A stretch of 64,000 nt of DNA. Origin: Polytrichum commune (taxonomy: Eukaryota; Streptophyta; Polytrichopsida; Polytrichales; Polytrichaceae). Below, one piece after another: positions 11,360 through 23,476 of the stretch. The stretch spans positions 45,627,169 to 45,691,168 of the forward strand of contig OX485806.1 of assembly GCA_950295325.1 (NCBI GenBank), read 5' to 3'. The stretch's first letter is position 1; each line of letters begins with the position of its first letter. The notes under the pieces are model-generated. The model was given only the letters and a program-made list of their open reading frames with translations. It did not search any database and was not told the origin of the DNA. Both the position numbers and the translations under genes were made by a program.

Positions 11360-14250
11360 AACAAATTCGAGGCCAAATCAGATTTCACAAAAATTGAAGC
11401 TATATGGCCTCTTTTCAGACCCCTTACAGGCACGCTCAAATCCCAAAAATCTAAAATGTAAACCTACATGGCCTCAAATAAGACCCCTACCAAGCATACC
11501 CCTTGCGAGAATTCTCAAAAATCTAAACCTACATGGCCTCTAATCAGACCCCCAACAAGCATACCACTTCCAAGAATTATCAAAAATCTAAACCTACATA
11601 GCCTCAAATCAAAACCCTTACAAGCCAGCCTCAATCTTTGAAATAAAAAAATAAATATATATGGCCTTAAATCAGACCCCTTACAAGCATGCCCGAATCC
11701 AACAAATCACAAAATGTAAACATATGTGAGGACCCGAGTACTGAAACTAAGGGCCTGTCGGATCAGACACCCCCCCTTTGCCTCAAATCATAAATCAGAC
11801 CCCTAACAAGCCTCACCCTTCAAGGAATTCCCAAATATTAAAGCTATATGGCCTCTTTTCAGACCCCTTACAAGCCTGCCCCAATCTTAGAAAACAAAAA
11901 ATAAAGCTATATGGCCTATTTCAGACCCCTTACAAGCACACCCAAAACCCGAAAATAAAAAATCATACCCCATACGAGAATGTTTAAAAATCTAAAGCTA
12001 CATAACCTCAAATCAGACCCCTTACAAGCCTCCCCCAATCCTAGAAATCAAAAAACAAAGATATATGGTCTCTTTTCAAACCCCTCACAAGCATGCCCGA
12101 ATCCAACAAATTACAAAATGTAAACATATGTGAGGTCCCGAGTGCAGAATCTAAGGGCCTGTCGGATCCGACATACCCCTCCTTGCCTCAAATCACAAAT
12201 CACACCCCTTACAAGCCTGCCCCAATTTTAGAATTCAAAAATTAAAGGTATATGGCCACTTTTCAGACCCCTTACAAGCATGCCCCTTCAGAGAATTCTC
12301 AAATAATTAAGCTATATGGCCTCAAATCAGGACCCTTATAAGCCTGCCCCAATCTTAGAAAATAGAAAATAAAGCTATATGGCTTATTTTCAGACCCCTT
12401 ACAGGCACTCCCAAAACCCGAAAATCAAAAATCTAAACCTACATGGCCTCAAATCATACCCCCAACAAGCATACCCCTTACGAGAATGTTTAAAACTCTA
12501 AAGCTACATAACCTCAAATCAGACCCCTTACAAGCCTCCCCCAATCTTAGAAATAAAAAACTAAAGATATATGGCCTCAAATCAGACCCCTTAAGAGCAT
12601 GCCCGAATCCAACAAATTACAAAATGTAAACATATGTGAGGTCCCGAGTTAAGAACCTAAGGGCCTGTCGGATCCGACAAACCCCCCCCCCTTCCCTGAA
12701 ATCACAAATCACGCCCCTTACAAGCCTCACCCTTCAAAGAATTCCCAAATATTAAAGGTATATGGCCTCTTTTCAGACCCCTTACAAGCATGCCCCTTAA
12801 GAGAATTCTCAAATAATTAAGCTATATGGCCTTAAATCAGGACCCCTTATAAGCATGTACCAATCTTAAAAATCAAAACTAAAGATATATGGCCTCAAAT
12901 CAGACCCCTTAAGAGCATGCCCGAATCCAACAAATCACAAAATGTAAACATATGTGAGGACCCGAGTACTGAAACTAAGGTCCTGTCGGATCCAACATAC
13001 CCCCCCACCCTTGCCTCAAATCACAAATCACGCCCCTTACAAGCCTCACCCTTCAAAGAATTCTCAAATAATTAAGCTTGCCCCAATCTTAGAAATCAAA
13101 AAATAAAGCTATATGGCCACTTTTCAGACCCCTCACAAGCATGCCAAAATCCAACAAATTACAAAATGTAAACATTTGTGAGGTCCCGAGTTCAGAACCT
13201 AAGGGCCTGTCGGATCCGACATACCCCCCCCCCTTGCCCCAAATCACAAATCACACCCCTTACAAGCCTGCCCCAATCTTAGAAATCAGAAATTAAAGCT
13301 ATATGGCCTCTTTTCAAACCCATTACAAGCATGCCCCTTCAGAGAATTCTCAAATAATTAAGCTATATGGTCTCAAATAAGGACCCCTTATAAGCCTGCC
13401 CCAATCTTAGAAAATAAAAAATAAAGCTATATGGCTTATTTTCAGACCCCTTAAAGGCACTCCCAAAACCCGAAAATCACAAATCTAAACCTACATGGCC
13501 TCAAATCATACCCCCAACAAGCATACCCCTCATGAGAATGTTTAAAAAGCTAAAGCTACACAACCTCAAATCAGACCCCTTACAAGCATACCCCTTCAGA
13601 GAATTTTCAAATAATTTAGCTATATGGCCTGAAATCAGAACCCCTTATAAGCCTGCACCAATCTTAAAAATCAAAAACTAAAGATATATGGCCTCAAATC
13701 AGACCCCTTAAGAGCATGCCCGAATCCAACAAATTACAAAATGTAAACATATGCGAGGACCCGAGTACTGAAACTAAGCTTCTGTCGGATCCGACAAGCC
13801 CCCCCCCCCTTGCCTCAAATCTCAAATCACACCCTTTACAAAACTCACCCTTCAAAGAATTCCCAAATATTAAAGATATATGGCCTCAAATCATACCACT
13901 TATAACCCTGCCCCAATCTTAGAAAACAAAAAATAAAGCTATGTGGCCTCTTTTCAGACCCCTTACAATCATGCCATTTCAAAGAATTCCCAAATATTAA
14001 AGCTATGTGGCCTCTTTTCAGACCCCTCACAAGCATGCCATTTCTGAGAATTCTCCAATATTAAAGCTATATGGCCTCAAATCAGACCACTTACAAGCCT
14101 GCCCCCATCTTAGAAATCCAAAAATAAAGCTATATGGTCTTTTTTTAGACCCCTTACAAGCATGGCAAAATCCAACAAATTACAAAATTTAAACATATGT
14201 GAGGTCCCGAGTTCTGAATCCAATGGCCTGTCGGAACCGACATACCCCCC
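11360..14250 (+). repeat. Satellite block A, about 60-bp monomers with periodic palindrome
   Basis: Degenerate monomers of about 60 bp built on ATGGCCTCAAATCAGACCCC, TTACAAGCATGCCC and AATCTTAGAAATCAAAA. Every 500 bp or so a distinct linker appears: AACATATGTGAGG(T/A)CCCGAG, then GGCCTGTCGGATCCGACA, then a run of 6-10 C and CTTGCCTCAAATCA. Intact palindromes are seen near 12,168, 12,665, 13,207 and 13,785; mutated ones near 11,757, 12,983 and 14,229. The block occupies an intron of the ParB-like/methyltransferase gene and stops within tens of bases of the exons on both sides. Confidence 0.9.
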
Positions 14251-14334
14251 TTTGCCTCAAATGAGACCTAAATCAAGGCCAAGATAAGTAATGAAGAGTT
14301 GAAAGGTAAGTAAGGATAAGGAGGATAGACGTAC

Positions 14335-15138
14335 CCCTGCCCAGAACGCTGCTTTATTGAGCCAATGTTTCAAGTTGTCCTCGCTTGCATGACTTTTGGG
14401 AAACCGGATAGCTTCACGATTGAATCTTCCACTGTTCCACCACTTTAGCCAACGAACTTTATACTCTGGCTCCACAGCAGCTGTAGCAATGAGTTGCAAT
14501 TTCTCCAATGTCATCTCAATCTTTTGAGAATGGTGGGCGCTATAATGCTTAATAACCTGAAACAAATGACATCAAAATTGAAGGCGGAGTAAATTTCATA
14601 ACTACTCAAGCAATGAATGCGAGCAATACCGAAGGTATAATTCCGAAGGTGGTGACAAAGAAATTACCTCCTCCAGGAACTCTTTTCCAAGGGCCGGGTT
14701 TGCAATTGATTGTTGCTTGTTAAACTTATGCCCAAGTTCCTCAGTCGTCTTCTTTATTACAACGTCCAATACATCACTCAACCCCTTCTCTGACTGCTCC
14801 TCTAGAGGCACGTCCTCCTTGTAGATTTGGGTAGCCTCATCTACCGCATCGGCTATCTCTTGCTGTACATATACTCTCAATTGTTATATCATGACTAAGA
14901 ATAATGAATGTGAAGGAGAAGGTTGAGGAATTTGGAGTGACTTACATTGAAAATGAAAGACACCATAAGATCCTGAGTCAGTGGGTACCAAGGGCTCTTG
15001 GGGCCTCTGCTCTTGCACGCTTGGAATTGCTCGTGGGTCAATAATGGCTGGTAGTAGCTAAGATCATACGAACCGTATTTTTGAATGCGGTGTAGAGTGT
15101 GTACGAGGCTAGTTTCAACGTGTGCGGTCTTGTTAGCC
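14335..15138 (-). CDS. Three linking exons of the ParB-like/methyltransferase gene
   Basis: Exons 15,138-14,946, 14,862-14,668 and 14,556-14,335, with donors GTAAGT, GTAATT and GTACGT and acceptors ending AG. Translations include TSLVHTLHRIQKYGSYDLSY, QEIADAVDEATQIYKEDVPL and WLKWWNSGRFNREAIRFPK. The first is rich in aromatic and basic residues, the second is acidic and helical, the third has several Trp. No known domain is recognised. The open frames and consistent splice borders argue that they belong to one transcription unit with the neighbouring exons. They lie in a 1.7-kb island between two blocks of the same satellite. Confidence 0.5.
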
Positions 15139-15215
15139 CTGTTGCGGTTGAGACAAATGCCATTAGATTCCAATCAAAAAATGAAGGAAAAATAGATTTG
15201 AAAAACTATCATACT

Positions 15216-15965
15216 TACTTGTTGATGTCGTGCATTGCGTTAAAGACATCTCCACGCCCACCCGTTGTATCGAAGACGACACATTCTGGGCAACCATGCT
15301 TCTCGTACCAGAGTGCATTGTCCTTGTGATCTGATTCGATGCACTCTTTCCACGCAAGCAAGCGGTGGTTACCATCATACACGAAGAACATACATCCACT
15401 GAGGCTCATCAAGTCCTTATCCGCGCGCAAAAGAGACTCAAACTTATCATTTTCTGCACACCAAAGCTCTTCCCATTCACGCATGTCTTTCGCAGAAATG
15501 AATCGATTTTCTCCAGACTCATTTGTAGTAGACACATACAAAGTGGCAGACCCAGCTCGGTATCCAAATTGAAAAGCCGCCATGAGCTTTGTAACGTCGT
15601 TGCGTAGGGTTGGACGAACCAATGGCATGTGAATCAACCTGCAGAGGAGGATTCTCATAGAGGACTTTTCTACCGGTTGTATCCTCATGCCCTCAACAAC
15701 TGAGAAACTATCTTTCTTTAAATTGTGGCGAATCCGATACTCCATTGCACGAACACCCACATCCGGCTCTGGAAGAGAGCCGCATAATGGCATCACTGGT
15801 GTATGCGGTTCGCTACTACCTGGTGTAAGAACACTATTTCCAGCATATGAGAATGAAGACCCTTGCTCCCTCTGTTCCTCCCCACTAAAAGATGACCCAC
15901 CGCCAATGGGAACCCCAACATCCAATAACTCTCCATCCGCATCCATCTGAACGATCTGCTGAAAC
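15216..15965 (-). CDS. Exon with ParB-like DGNHR segment
   Basis: About 250 codons follow the acceptor CTGTTTCAG. The first ATG in frame starts MDADGELLDVGVPIGGG. The N-terminal 70 residues are Ser/Gly/Pro-rich and look disordered. A globular part follows: VEKSSMRILLCRLIHMP, then VTKLMAAFQFGYR, and near the end FFVYDGNHRLLAWKECI (DGNHR at 15,350-15,376). A D/G-G-N/x-H-R-x-x-A arrangement is the core of ParB-type nuclease/CTPase and sulfiredoxin folds, where it binds a nucleotide. The rest of the ParB family signature is not obvious, so the assignment is by one motif and its predicted strand-helix context. The exon ends at a GTAAGTA donor. It is immediately flanked upstream by satellite. Confidence 0.5.
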
Positions 15966-16009
15966 AGAGGAGAAGCAGTCAAAAAACTTGCAAACATGAA
16001 AACAGTCAA

Positions 16010-18530
16010 ATCAGACCCCTAACAACCATACTCCACTCCGAGAATTCTCAAAAATTAAAGCTAGATGGCCTCATATCAGGCCCCTCACAAGCATGCCCGA
16101 ATCTAAAAAATCTAAAATCTAAACCTACATGGCCGCCAATTAGACCCCTAATAAACATACCCCACTCCGAGAATTCTCAAAAATTGAAGCTATATGGCCT
16201 TAAATTAAACCCCTTACAAGAGTGCCCGAATCCCATAAATCAAAAATCAAAGCTATATGGCATCAAATTGGACCCCTTACAAGCATGCCTCAATCCCACA
16301 AATCACAATCCTAAGCCTACATGGCCTCATATTAGGCCCCATAGAGGCACGGCCAAATCTCAAAAATGCACAAAATTATAACAAATGTGAGGTCCCGAGA
16401 TGTGAGCCCAAGGGCCTGTCGGATCCGACACCCCCCCCCCTTGCCTCAAATCAAACCTCTACCTACAAGACCCCAATCCTAAAATTCCCAAAATTTCAAC
16501 CTAAATGGCCTCAAATCAGAGCCTTCATAAGCATACCCCACTACTTGAATTCATAAATCTAAACCTACATGGCATCTCACTAGGCCCCCCTCAGGCACTC
16601 CCCAATCTCAAAAATATGATATTTATACCAAATGTGAGGAGCCCTGTTCTGAACCAAAGGGCCTGTCGGGTCCGACACCCCCCCCCCTTGCCTCAAATCA
16701 AACCTCTACCTACAAGACCCCAAACCTAAAATTCCCAAAATTTCAACCTAAATGGCCTCAAATCAGAGCCTTCATAAGCATACCCCACTACTTGAATTCA
16801 TAAATCTAAACCTACATGGCATCTCACTAGGCCCCTCTCAGGCACTCCCCAATCTCAAAAATATGATATTTATACCAAATGTGAGGAGCCCTGTTATGAA
16901 CCAAAGGGCCTGTCGGGTCCGACACCCCCCCCCCTTGCCTCAAATCAAACCTCTACCTACAAGACCCCAATCCTAAAATTCCCAAAATTTCAACCTAAAT
17001 GGCCTCAAATCAGAGCCTTCATAAGCATACCCCACTACTTGAATTCATAAATCTAAACCTACATGGCATCTCACTAGGCCCCTCTCAGGCACTCCCCAAT
17101 CTCAAAAATATGATATTTATACCAAATGTGAGGAGCCCTGTTCTGAACCCAAGGGCCTGTCGGGTCCGACCCCCCCCCCTTGCCTCAAATCAGACCTCTA
17201 CCTACAAGACCCCAAACCTAAAATTCCCAAAATTTCAACCTAAATGGCCTCAAATCAGAGCCTTCATAAGCATACCCCACTACTTGAATTCATAAATCTA
17301 AACCTACATGGCATCTCACTAGGCCCCTCTCAGGCACTCCCCAATCTCAAAAATATGATATTTATACCAAATGTGAGGAGCCCTGTTATGAACCAAAGGG
17401 CCTGTCGGGTCCGACACCCCCCCCCCTTGCCTCAAATCAAACCTCTACCTACAAGACCCCAATCCTAAAATTCCCAAAATTTCAACCTAAATGGCCTCAA
17501 ATCAGAGCCTTCATAAGCATACCCCACTACTTGAATTCATAAATCTAAACCTACATGGCATCTCACTAGGCCCCTCTCAGGCACTCCCCAATCTCAAAAA
17601 TATGATATTTATACCAAATGTGAGGAGCCCTGTTCTGAACCCAAGGGCCTGTCGGGTCCGACCCCCCCCCTTGCCTCAAATCAGACCTCTACCTACAAGA
17701 CCCCAAACCTAAAATTCCCAAATTTTCAACCTAAATGGCCTCAAATCAGAGCCTTCATAAGCATACCCCACTACTTGAATTCATAAATCTAAACCTACAT
17801 GGCATCTTACTAGGCCCCCCTCAGGCACTCCCCAATCTCAAAAATATGATATTTATACCAAATGTGAGGAGCCCTGTTCTGAACCAAAGGGCCTGTCGGG
17901 TCCGACACCCCCCCCTTGCCTCAAATCAAACCTCTACCTACAAGACCCCAATCCTAAAATTCCCAAATTTTCAACCTAAATGGCCTCAAATCAGAGCCTT
18001 CATAAGCATACCCCACTACTTGAATTCATAAATCTAAACCTACATGGCATCTCACTAGGCCCCTCTTAGGCACTCCCCAATCTCAAAAATATGATATTTA
18101 TACCAAATGTGAGGAGCCCTGTTCTGAACCAAAGGGCCTGTCGGGTCCGACACCCCCCCCCTTGCCTCAAATCAAACCTCTACCTACAAGACCCCAATCC
18201 TAAAATTCCCAAATTTTCAACCTAAATGGCCTCAAATCAGAGCCTTCATAAGCATACCCCACTACTTGAATTCATAAATCTAAACCTACATGGCATCTCA
18301 CTAGGCCCCTCTCAGGCACTCCCCAATCTCAAAAATATGATATTTATACCAAATGTGAGGAGCCCTGTTCTGAACCAAAGGGTCTGTCGGGTCCGACACC
18401 CCCCCCCCCTTGCCTCAAATCAGACCTCTACCTACAAGACCACAATCCTAAAATTCCCAAATTTTCAACCTAAATGGCCTCAAATCAGACCCTTCACAAG
18501 CATACCCCACTACTTGAAATCAACAAACTA
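16010..18530 (+). repeat. Satellite block B with 246-bp higher-order repeats
   Basis: After about 400 bp of divergent monomers, eight units of 244-247 bp follow, with ATGGCCTCAAATCAGAGCCTT starts (words up to 20 bp) at about 16,504, 16,751, 16,998, 17,243, 17,490, 17,734, 17,980 and 18,225. Units are more than 95% alike by eye and each ends in GGGCCTGTCGG(G/A)TCCGACA plus a C run of 7-11. The repeated open frames (MASNQSLHKHTPLLEFI...) are products of the repeat and not genes. Most copies carry GTCGGGTCCGAC, one base off the palindromic form seen at 16,417. Confidence 0.95.
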
Positions 18531-21500
18531 ATCCTACATGGCCTCTTATTAGCCCCTGTCAAGCATGTCCAAATCAAAATATTTTCAAAAATCAAAGTTA
18601 ATTGACCTCAAATCAGACCCCTCACATGCATTGCCACCTACCTGAAATCAACAAACTAACCCTACATGGCCTCTTATTAGCCCCTTCCAAGCATCACCAA
18701 ATCAAAATATTCTCAAAAATCAAACATAAATGGCCTCAAATCAGACCTCTTACAACCATACCCCACTACCTGAAATCAACAAACTAATCCTACATGGCCT
18801 CTTATTAGCCCCTGTCAAGCATGTCCAAATCAAAATGTTCTCAAAAATCAAAGCTAATTGACCTCAAATCAGACCCCTCACATGCATTGCCACCTACCTG
18901 AAATCAACAAACTAACCCTACATGGCCTCTTATTAGCCCCTGTCAAGCATGACCAAATCCAAATATTCTCAAAACTCAAAGCTAAATGGCCTCAAATCAG
19001 ACCCCCCACATGCATTCCCCCCTACCTAAAATCAACAAACTATGCCTACATGGCCTCTTATTAGCCCCTTTCAAGCATGACTAAATCCAAATATTATCAA
19101 AAATCAAAACCAAATGGCCTCAAATCAGACCCCTCACATGCATGCCTCAATCGCACAAGTCACAGATTAAACCTACATTGCCGCTTATTAGGCCCCTCTC
19201 AGGTACTCCCCACTCCCAAAATTTTGAAATTCATACCAATTGTGAGGTCCCCAGTTTGGAACATAAGGGCCTGTCGGATCCGACACCCCCCCCCTCACCT
19301 CAAATCATACCTCTACCTACAAGACCCCAATCCTAAAATTCCCAACATTTCAACCTAAATGGCCTCAACTCAGACCCTTCACAAGCATACCCCACTACCT
19401 GAAATCAACAAACTAACCCTACATGGCCTCTTATTAACCCCTCTCAAGCATGTCCAAATCAAAATATTCTCAAAAATCAAACATAAATGGCCTCAAATCA
19501 GACCTCTTACAACCATACCCCACTACCTGAAATCAACAAACTAATCCTACATGGCCTCTTATTAGCCCCTGTCAAGCATGACCAAATCCAAATATTCTCA
19601 AAAATCAAAGCTAAATGGCCTCAAATTAGACCCCTCACATGCATTCCCCCCTACCAAAAATCAACAAACTAAGCCTACATGGCCTCTTATTAGCCCCTTT
19701 CAAGCATGACTAAATCCAAATATTCTCAAAAATCAAAACCAAATGGCCTCAAATCAGACCCCTCACATGCATGCCTCAATCGCACAAGTCACAGATTAAA
19801 CCTACATTGCCGCTTATTAGGCCCCTCTCAGGTACTCCCCACTCCCAAAAATTTGAAATTCATACCAATTGTGAGGTCCCCAATTTGGAACATAAGGGCA
19901 TGTCGGATCCGACACCCCCCCCCCTCGCCTCAAATCAGACCTCTACCTACAAGACCCCAATCCTAAAATTCCCAACATTTCAACCTAAATGGCCTCAACT
20001 CAGACCCTTCACAAGCATACCCCACTACCTGAAATCAACAAACTAACCCTACATGGCCTCTTATTAGCCCCTGTCAAGCATGTCCAAATCAAAATATTCT
20101 CAAAAAACAAAGCTAATTGACCTCAAATCAGACCCCTCACATGCATTGCCCCCTACCTGAAATCAACAAACTAAGCCTACATGGCCTCTTATTAGCCCCT
20201 TTCAAGCATGACCAAATCCAAATATTCTCAAAAATCAAAACCAAATGGGCTCAAATCAGACCCCTCACATGCATGCCTCAATCGCACAAGTCACAGTCTA
20301 AACCTACATTGCCGCTTATTAAGCCCCTCTCAGGTACTCCCCACTCCCAAAAACCTGAAATTCATACCAAATGTGAGGTCCCCAGTTTGGAACCGAAGGG
20401 CCTGTCGGATCCGACACCCCCCCCCCTCGCCTCACATCAAACCTCTACCTACAAGACCCCAATCCTAGAATTCCCAACATTTCAACCTAAATGGCCTCTT
20501 ATTAGCCCCTTTCAAGCATGTCCAAATCCAAATATTCTCAAAAATCCAAGCTAAATGGCCTCAAATCATACCCCTCACATGCATTCCCCCCTACCTGAAA
20601 TCAACAAACTAAGCCTACATGGCCTCTCATTAGCCCCTTTCAAGCATCACCAAATCAAACTATTCTCAAAAATCAAACATAAATGGCCTCAAATCAGACC
20701 TCTTACAACCATACCCCACTACCTAAAATCAACAAACTAACCCTACATGGCCTCTTATTAGCCCCTTTCAAGCATGTCCAAATCCAAATATTCTCAAAAA
20801 TCCAAGCTAAATGGCCTCAAATCATACCCCTCACATGCATTCCCCCCTACCTGAAATCAACAAACTAAGCCTACATGGCCTCTCATTAGCCCCTTTCAAG
20901 CATCACCAAATCAAACTATTCTCAAAAATCAAACATAAATGGCCTCAAATCAGACCTCTTACAACCATACCCCACTACCTGAAATCAACAAACTAACCCT
21001 ACATGGCCTCTTATTAGCCCCTTTCAAGCATGTCCAAATCCAAATATTCTCAAAAATCCAAGCTAAATGGCCTCAAATCATACCCCTCACATGCATTCCC
21101 CCCTACCTGAAATCAACAAACTAAGCCTACATGGCCTCTCATTAGCCCCTTTCAAGCATCACCAAATCAAACTATTCTCAAAAATCAAACATAAATGGCC
21201 TCAAATCAGACCTCTTACAACCATACCCCACTACCTGAAATCAACAAACTAATCCTACATGGCCTCTTATTAGCCCCTTTCAAGCATGACTAAATCCAAA
21301 TATTCTCAAAAATCAAAACCAAATGGCCTCAAATCAGACCCCTCACATGCATGCCTCAATCGCACAAGTCACAGACTAAACCTACATTGCCGCTTATTGG
21401 GCCCCTCTTAGGTACTCCCCACTCCCAAAAACCTGAAATTCATACCAAATGTGAGGTCCCCAGTTTGGAACCCAAGGGCCTGTCGGATCCGACACCCCCC

Positions 21501-21950
21501 CCCTCGCCTCAAATCAGACCTCTACCTACAAGACCCCAATCCTAAAATTCCCAAAATTTCAACCTTTATGGCCTCTAATCAGACCCCTCACAAGCATACC
21601 CCACTATCTGAAATCAAACATGTAAACCTACATGGCCTCTTTTCGGACCCCTTTCAACTATACCCTAATCCAACATTTCACAAAAATCTTATATATATTG
21701 CGTTAAATCAGACCCCTTTCAAGCATGCCTCAATCCCACAAGTCACAAACTAAACCTACATTGCCTCTTATTAGGCCCCTCTCAGGCACGACCCAATTCC
21801 ATAAATCTGAAAATTATAACAAATGTGAGGTCCCAAGTTATGGACCCAAGGGCATGTCGGATCTGACATACCCCCCCTTGCCTCAAATCAGACCCCTAAC
21901 TACCATGCCGCTCTCCCAGAAGTTGAGAATCTAGCAATTAGCAAACAAAA
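18531..21950 (+). repeat. Satellite block C with 128-bp dimers
   Basis: Built on 64-bp monomers (AATCAACAAACTAA(C/T)CCTAC, ATGGCCTCTTATTAGCCCCT, TCAAGCATG(A/T)CCAAATC) arranged as 128-bp dimers. Repeat starts at 20,555, 20,683, 20,811, 20,939 and 21,067 are exactly 128 bp apart. Linkers with TGTCGGATCCGACA and a C run occur near 19,270, 19,902, 20,402 and 21,481; a mutated one lies near 21,857. The pattern shows a recent local amplification at 20.5-21.3 kb. Confidence 0.95.
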
Positions 21951-23476
21951 ACATCATATTAAACCTCTATCATGATAACCCCAAGACCAGAAAGCAAAAA
22001 AATAGGCCTTTGCGAGGTTCTGAAGCTGGCTCACAATTGTCTCTCACCTCAGACCTCTCCACAGGGCGACCACTGCCCTTCCCTCCAGTCACTCCCCCTC
22101 TCCAAATCGTGGCTGCAACCCTGTGCGCTGAGTGAATTCCTTGTATGCGGTGCAAGACCCTAGTTCTGATTTCCGTTGTAATTCGGTGGACGACGGTATG
22201 TTACTGCTGTGGCAGTCTTGTTCCCTTCCGACTAGCTCATTGTGACCACCCGTTGGATGGTGAGTTCTTTTACGGGCCCACTCTTGCTGCCTTCTCTATC
22301 TCACAAAGACAACCCCTAAATTCTAGTGCATATATGTATACATCGACTTGAGGTCCATACCTGTGTCTCGGAAATTCTCGATAGTTCATGTGATATTTGG
22401 ACCTCCACTTTTCTGGTCGTACCCACTCCAGCTTCCCTCCTAGCTATGTCTTCACCACGATTACTCTTCTTGTCATAATTCTAGACCTTGATCGTGTGCG
22501 GTTTGGGGAGAATTCCAATGCCTTGACTGTGATGTTTAAGCCATCATATTGTTGTTTTTGTTGTCTCATCCTAGAAACCCTTATTTGTTTCCTGCTTGAG
22601 AAAAGTGCCTTCCTCCTCCTCTTTGCCTTTGGTTTCACTAACTCTAGCGGCGAAGACCCTGTCATGTAACTGAATCCACTTCGCAAATTCTACACTACCC
22701 TCCTTTGTGAACATCGCTATATCAATGTATGTGTCTCGCCTGGATTACATCTACACTAATATTCCATCTCATAATCTCCTTCCCATAATGTCGATGTATT
22801 TTGATTACAATCTAATTGCTATATACATATAAGGAATCATCGAAAGGAACACTTATAGAATGAACACAAATGTTTAATAACATTTATTGAAATAATCCAG
22901 TGCAAATCTAAATATGAGGAGCATCATGCGTTATAAAAATACATATTTTATTACAAATGATAATACATAATTCAAGCTAAACAACAAGAAATAAATAATT
23001 TGTATAGCCATAAATTGACGAGACTCTTCCCACTAAACTAACCTATTCTTGCTTCTCCTTAAATTTGAATGCTCTGCCCTTTCCCATTTGAAGCCTCCAC
23101 TAAAAAATTAACACTTTCCTTTAGGGTGTCCCTTACATCCACTAAATGGTTCACGTGGTCTCTGGTGTATTTATAATTACGGCACTCGGCATTCAGCCTC
23201 ATGTTTGTTCTTAATATATCTACATTGGATTGGCATTTGTTCATGACTAACTTAAGTAATTGTTGCATTGCATTTTCAGTTCTTAATCATGTTGCTATCA
23301 TGAGTCCGCTTATTATTCCACTACTAATCCAAGTCTGCGCCGTCTTTCATAGATTCCATCTTGCCATGACCTTCTAACCACATCACTATATACACCGCCC
23401 CACTTTCTACTCAACTTAAGTCCATTGCCCATTTGGCCACTCCCTTCTGTGTACTTGCATTTACATTCCTTCTACA
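21951..23476. other. Spacer between satellite and transposase gene
   Basis: No domain recognised. It would contain the promoter and 5' leader of the rightward transposase gene and possibly the missing 5' exon of the leftward gene. The satellite ends at about 21,940 in unique sequence. Confidence 0.4.

Larger units (their letters stand above)
9128..15965 (-). pseudogene. Multi-exon gene with ParB-like and amino-methyltransferase-like segments
   Basis: A leftward gene reconstructed from exon-like frames with GT/AG borders: about 15,965-15,216, 15,138-14,946, 14,862-14,668, 14,556-14,335, 11,354-11,128, 11,070-9,787, 9,696-9,490 and 9,389-9,128 (stop TGA). The first exon shown opens after an acceptor at 15,965, so a 5' exon is probably missing or upstream. 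A ParB/sulfiredoxin-like DGNHR motif lies in the first exon. Methyltransferase-like motifs lie in the last three. Satellite DNA fills the 3-kb intron 11,355-14,334. Lesions: an in-frame TAG at 10,456-10,458 (it also resembles an acceptor, TTTTTAG/GAG, so a short intron is possible) and a frame change near 10,015. The gene sits in the left half of the candidate Mutator-like element, divergent from its transposase. No expressed product can be claimed from sequence alone. Confidence 0.6.

Noticed and set aside
16184-21934. Long series of near-identical open frames (MASNQSLHKH..., MASNHTPHMH..., MTSNQTPHMH...) resembling a repeat-protein gene family
   Set aside because: They are satellite units of 246, 128 and 64 bp read in one frame. 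Frames break at each linker, unit lengths are not multiples of three, and no splice or start context is conserved apart from the repeat itself.
11360-21950. CRISPR-like array
   Set aside because: Repeats are contiguous satellite monomers without unique spacers of constant length, and the DNA is eukaryotic.
22145-22686. Candidate 5' exon of the leftward ParB-like/methyltransferase gene
   Set aside because: No frame with a convincing donor or conserved start could be tied to the acceptor at 15,965.
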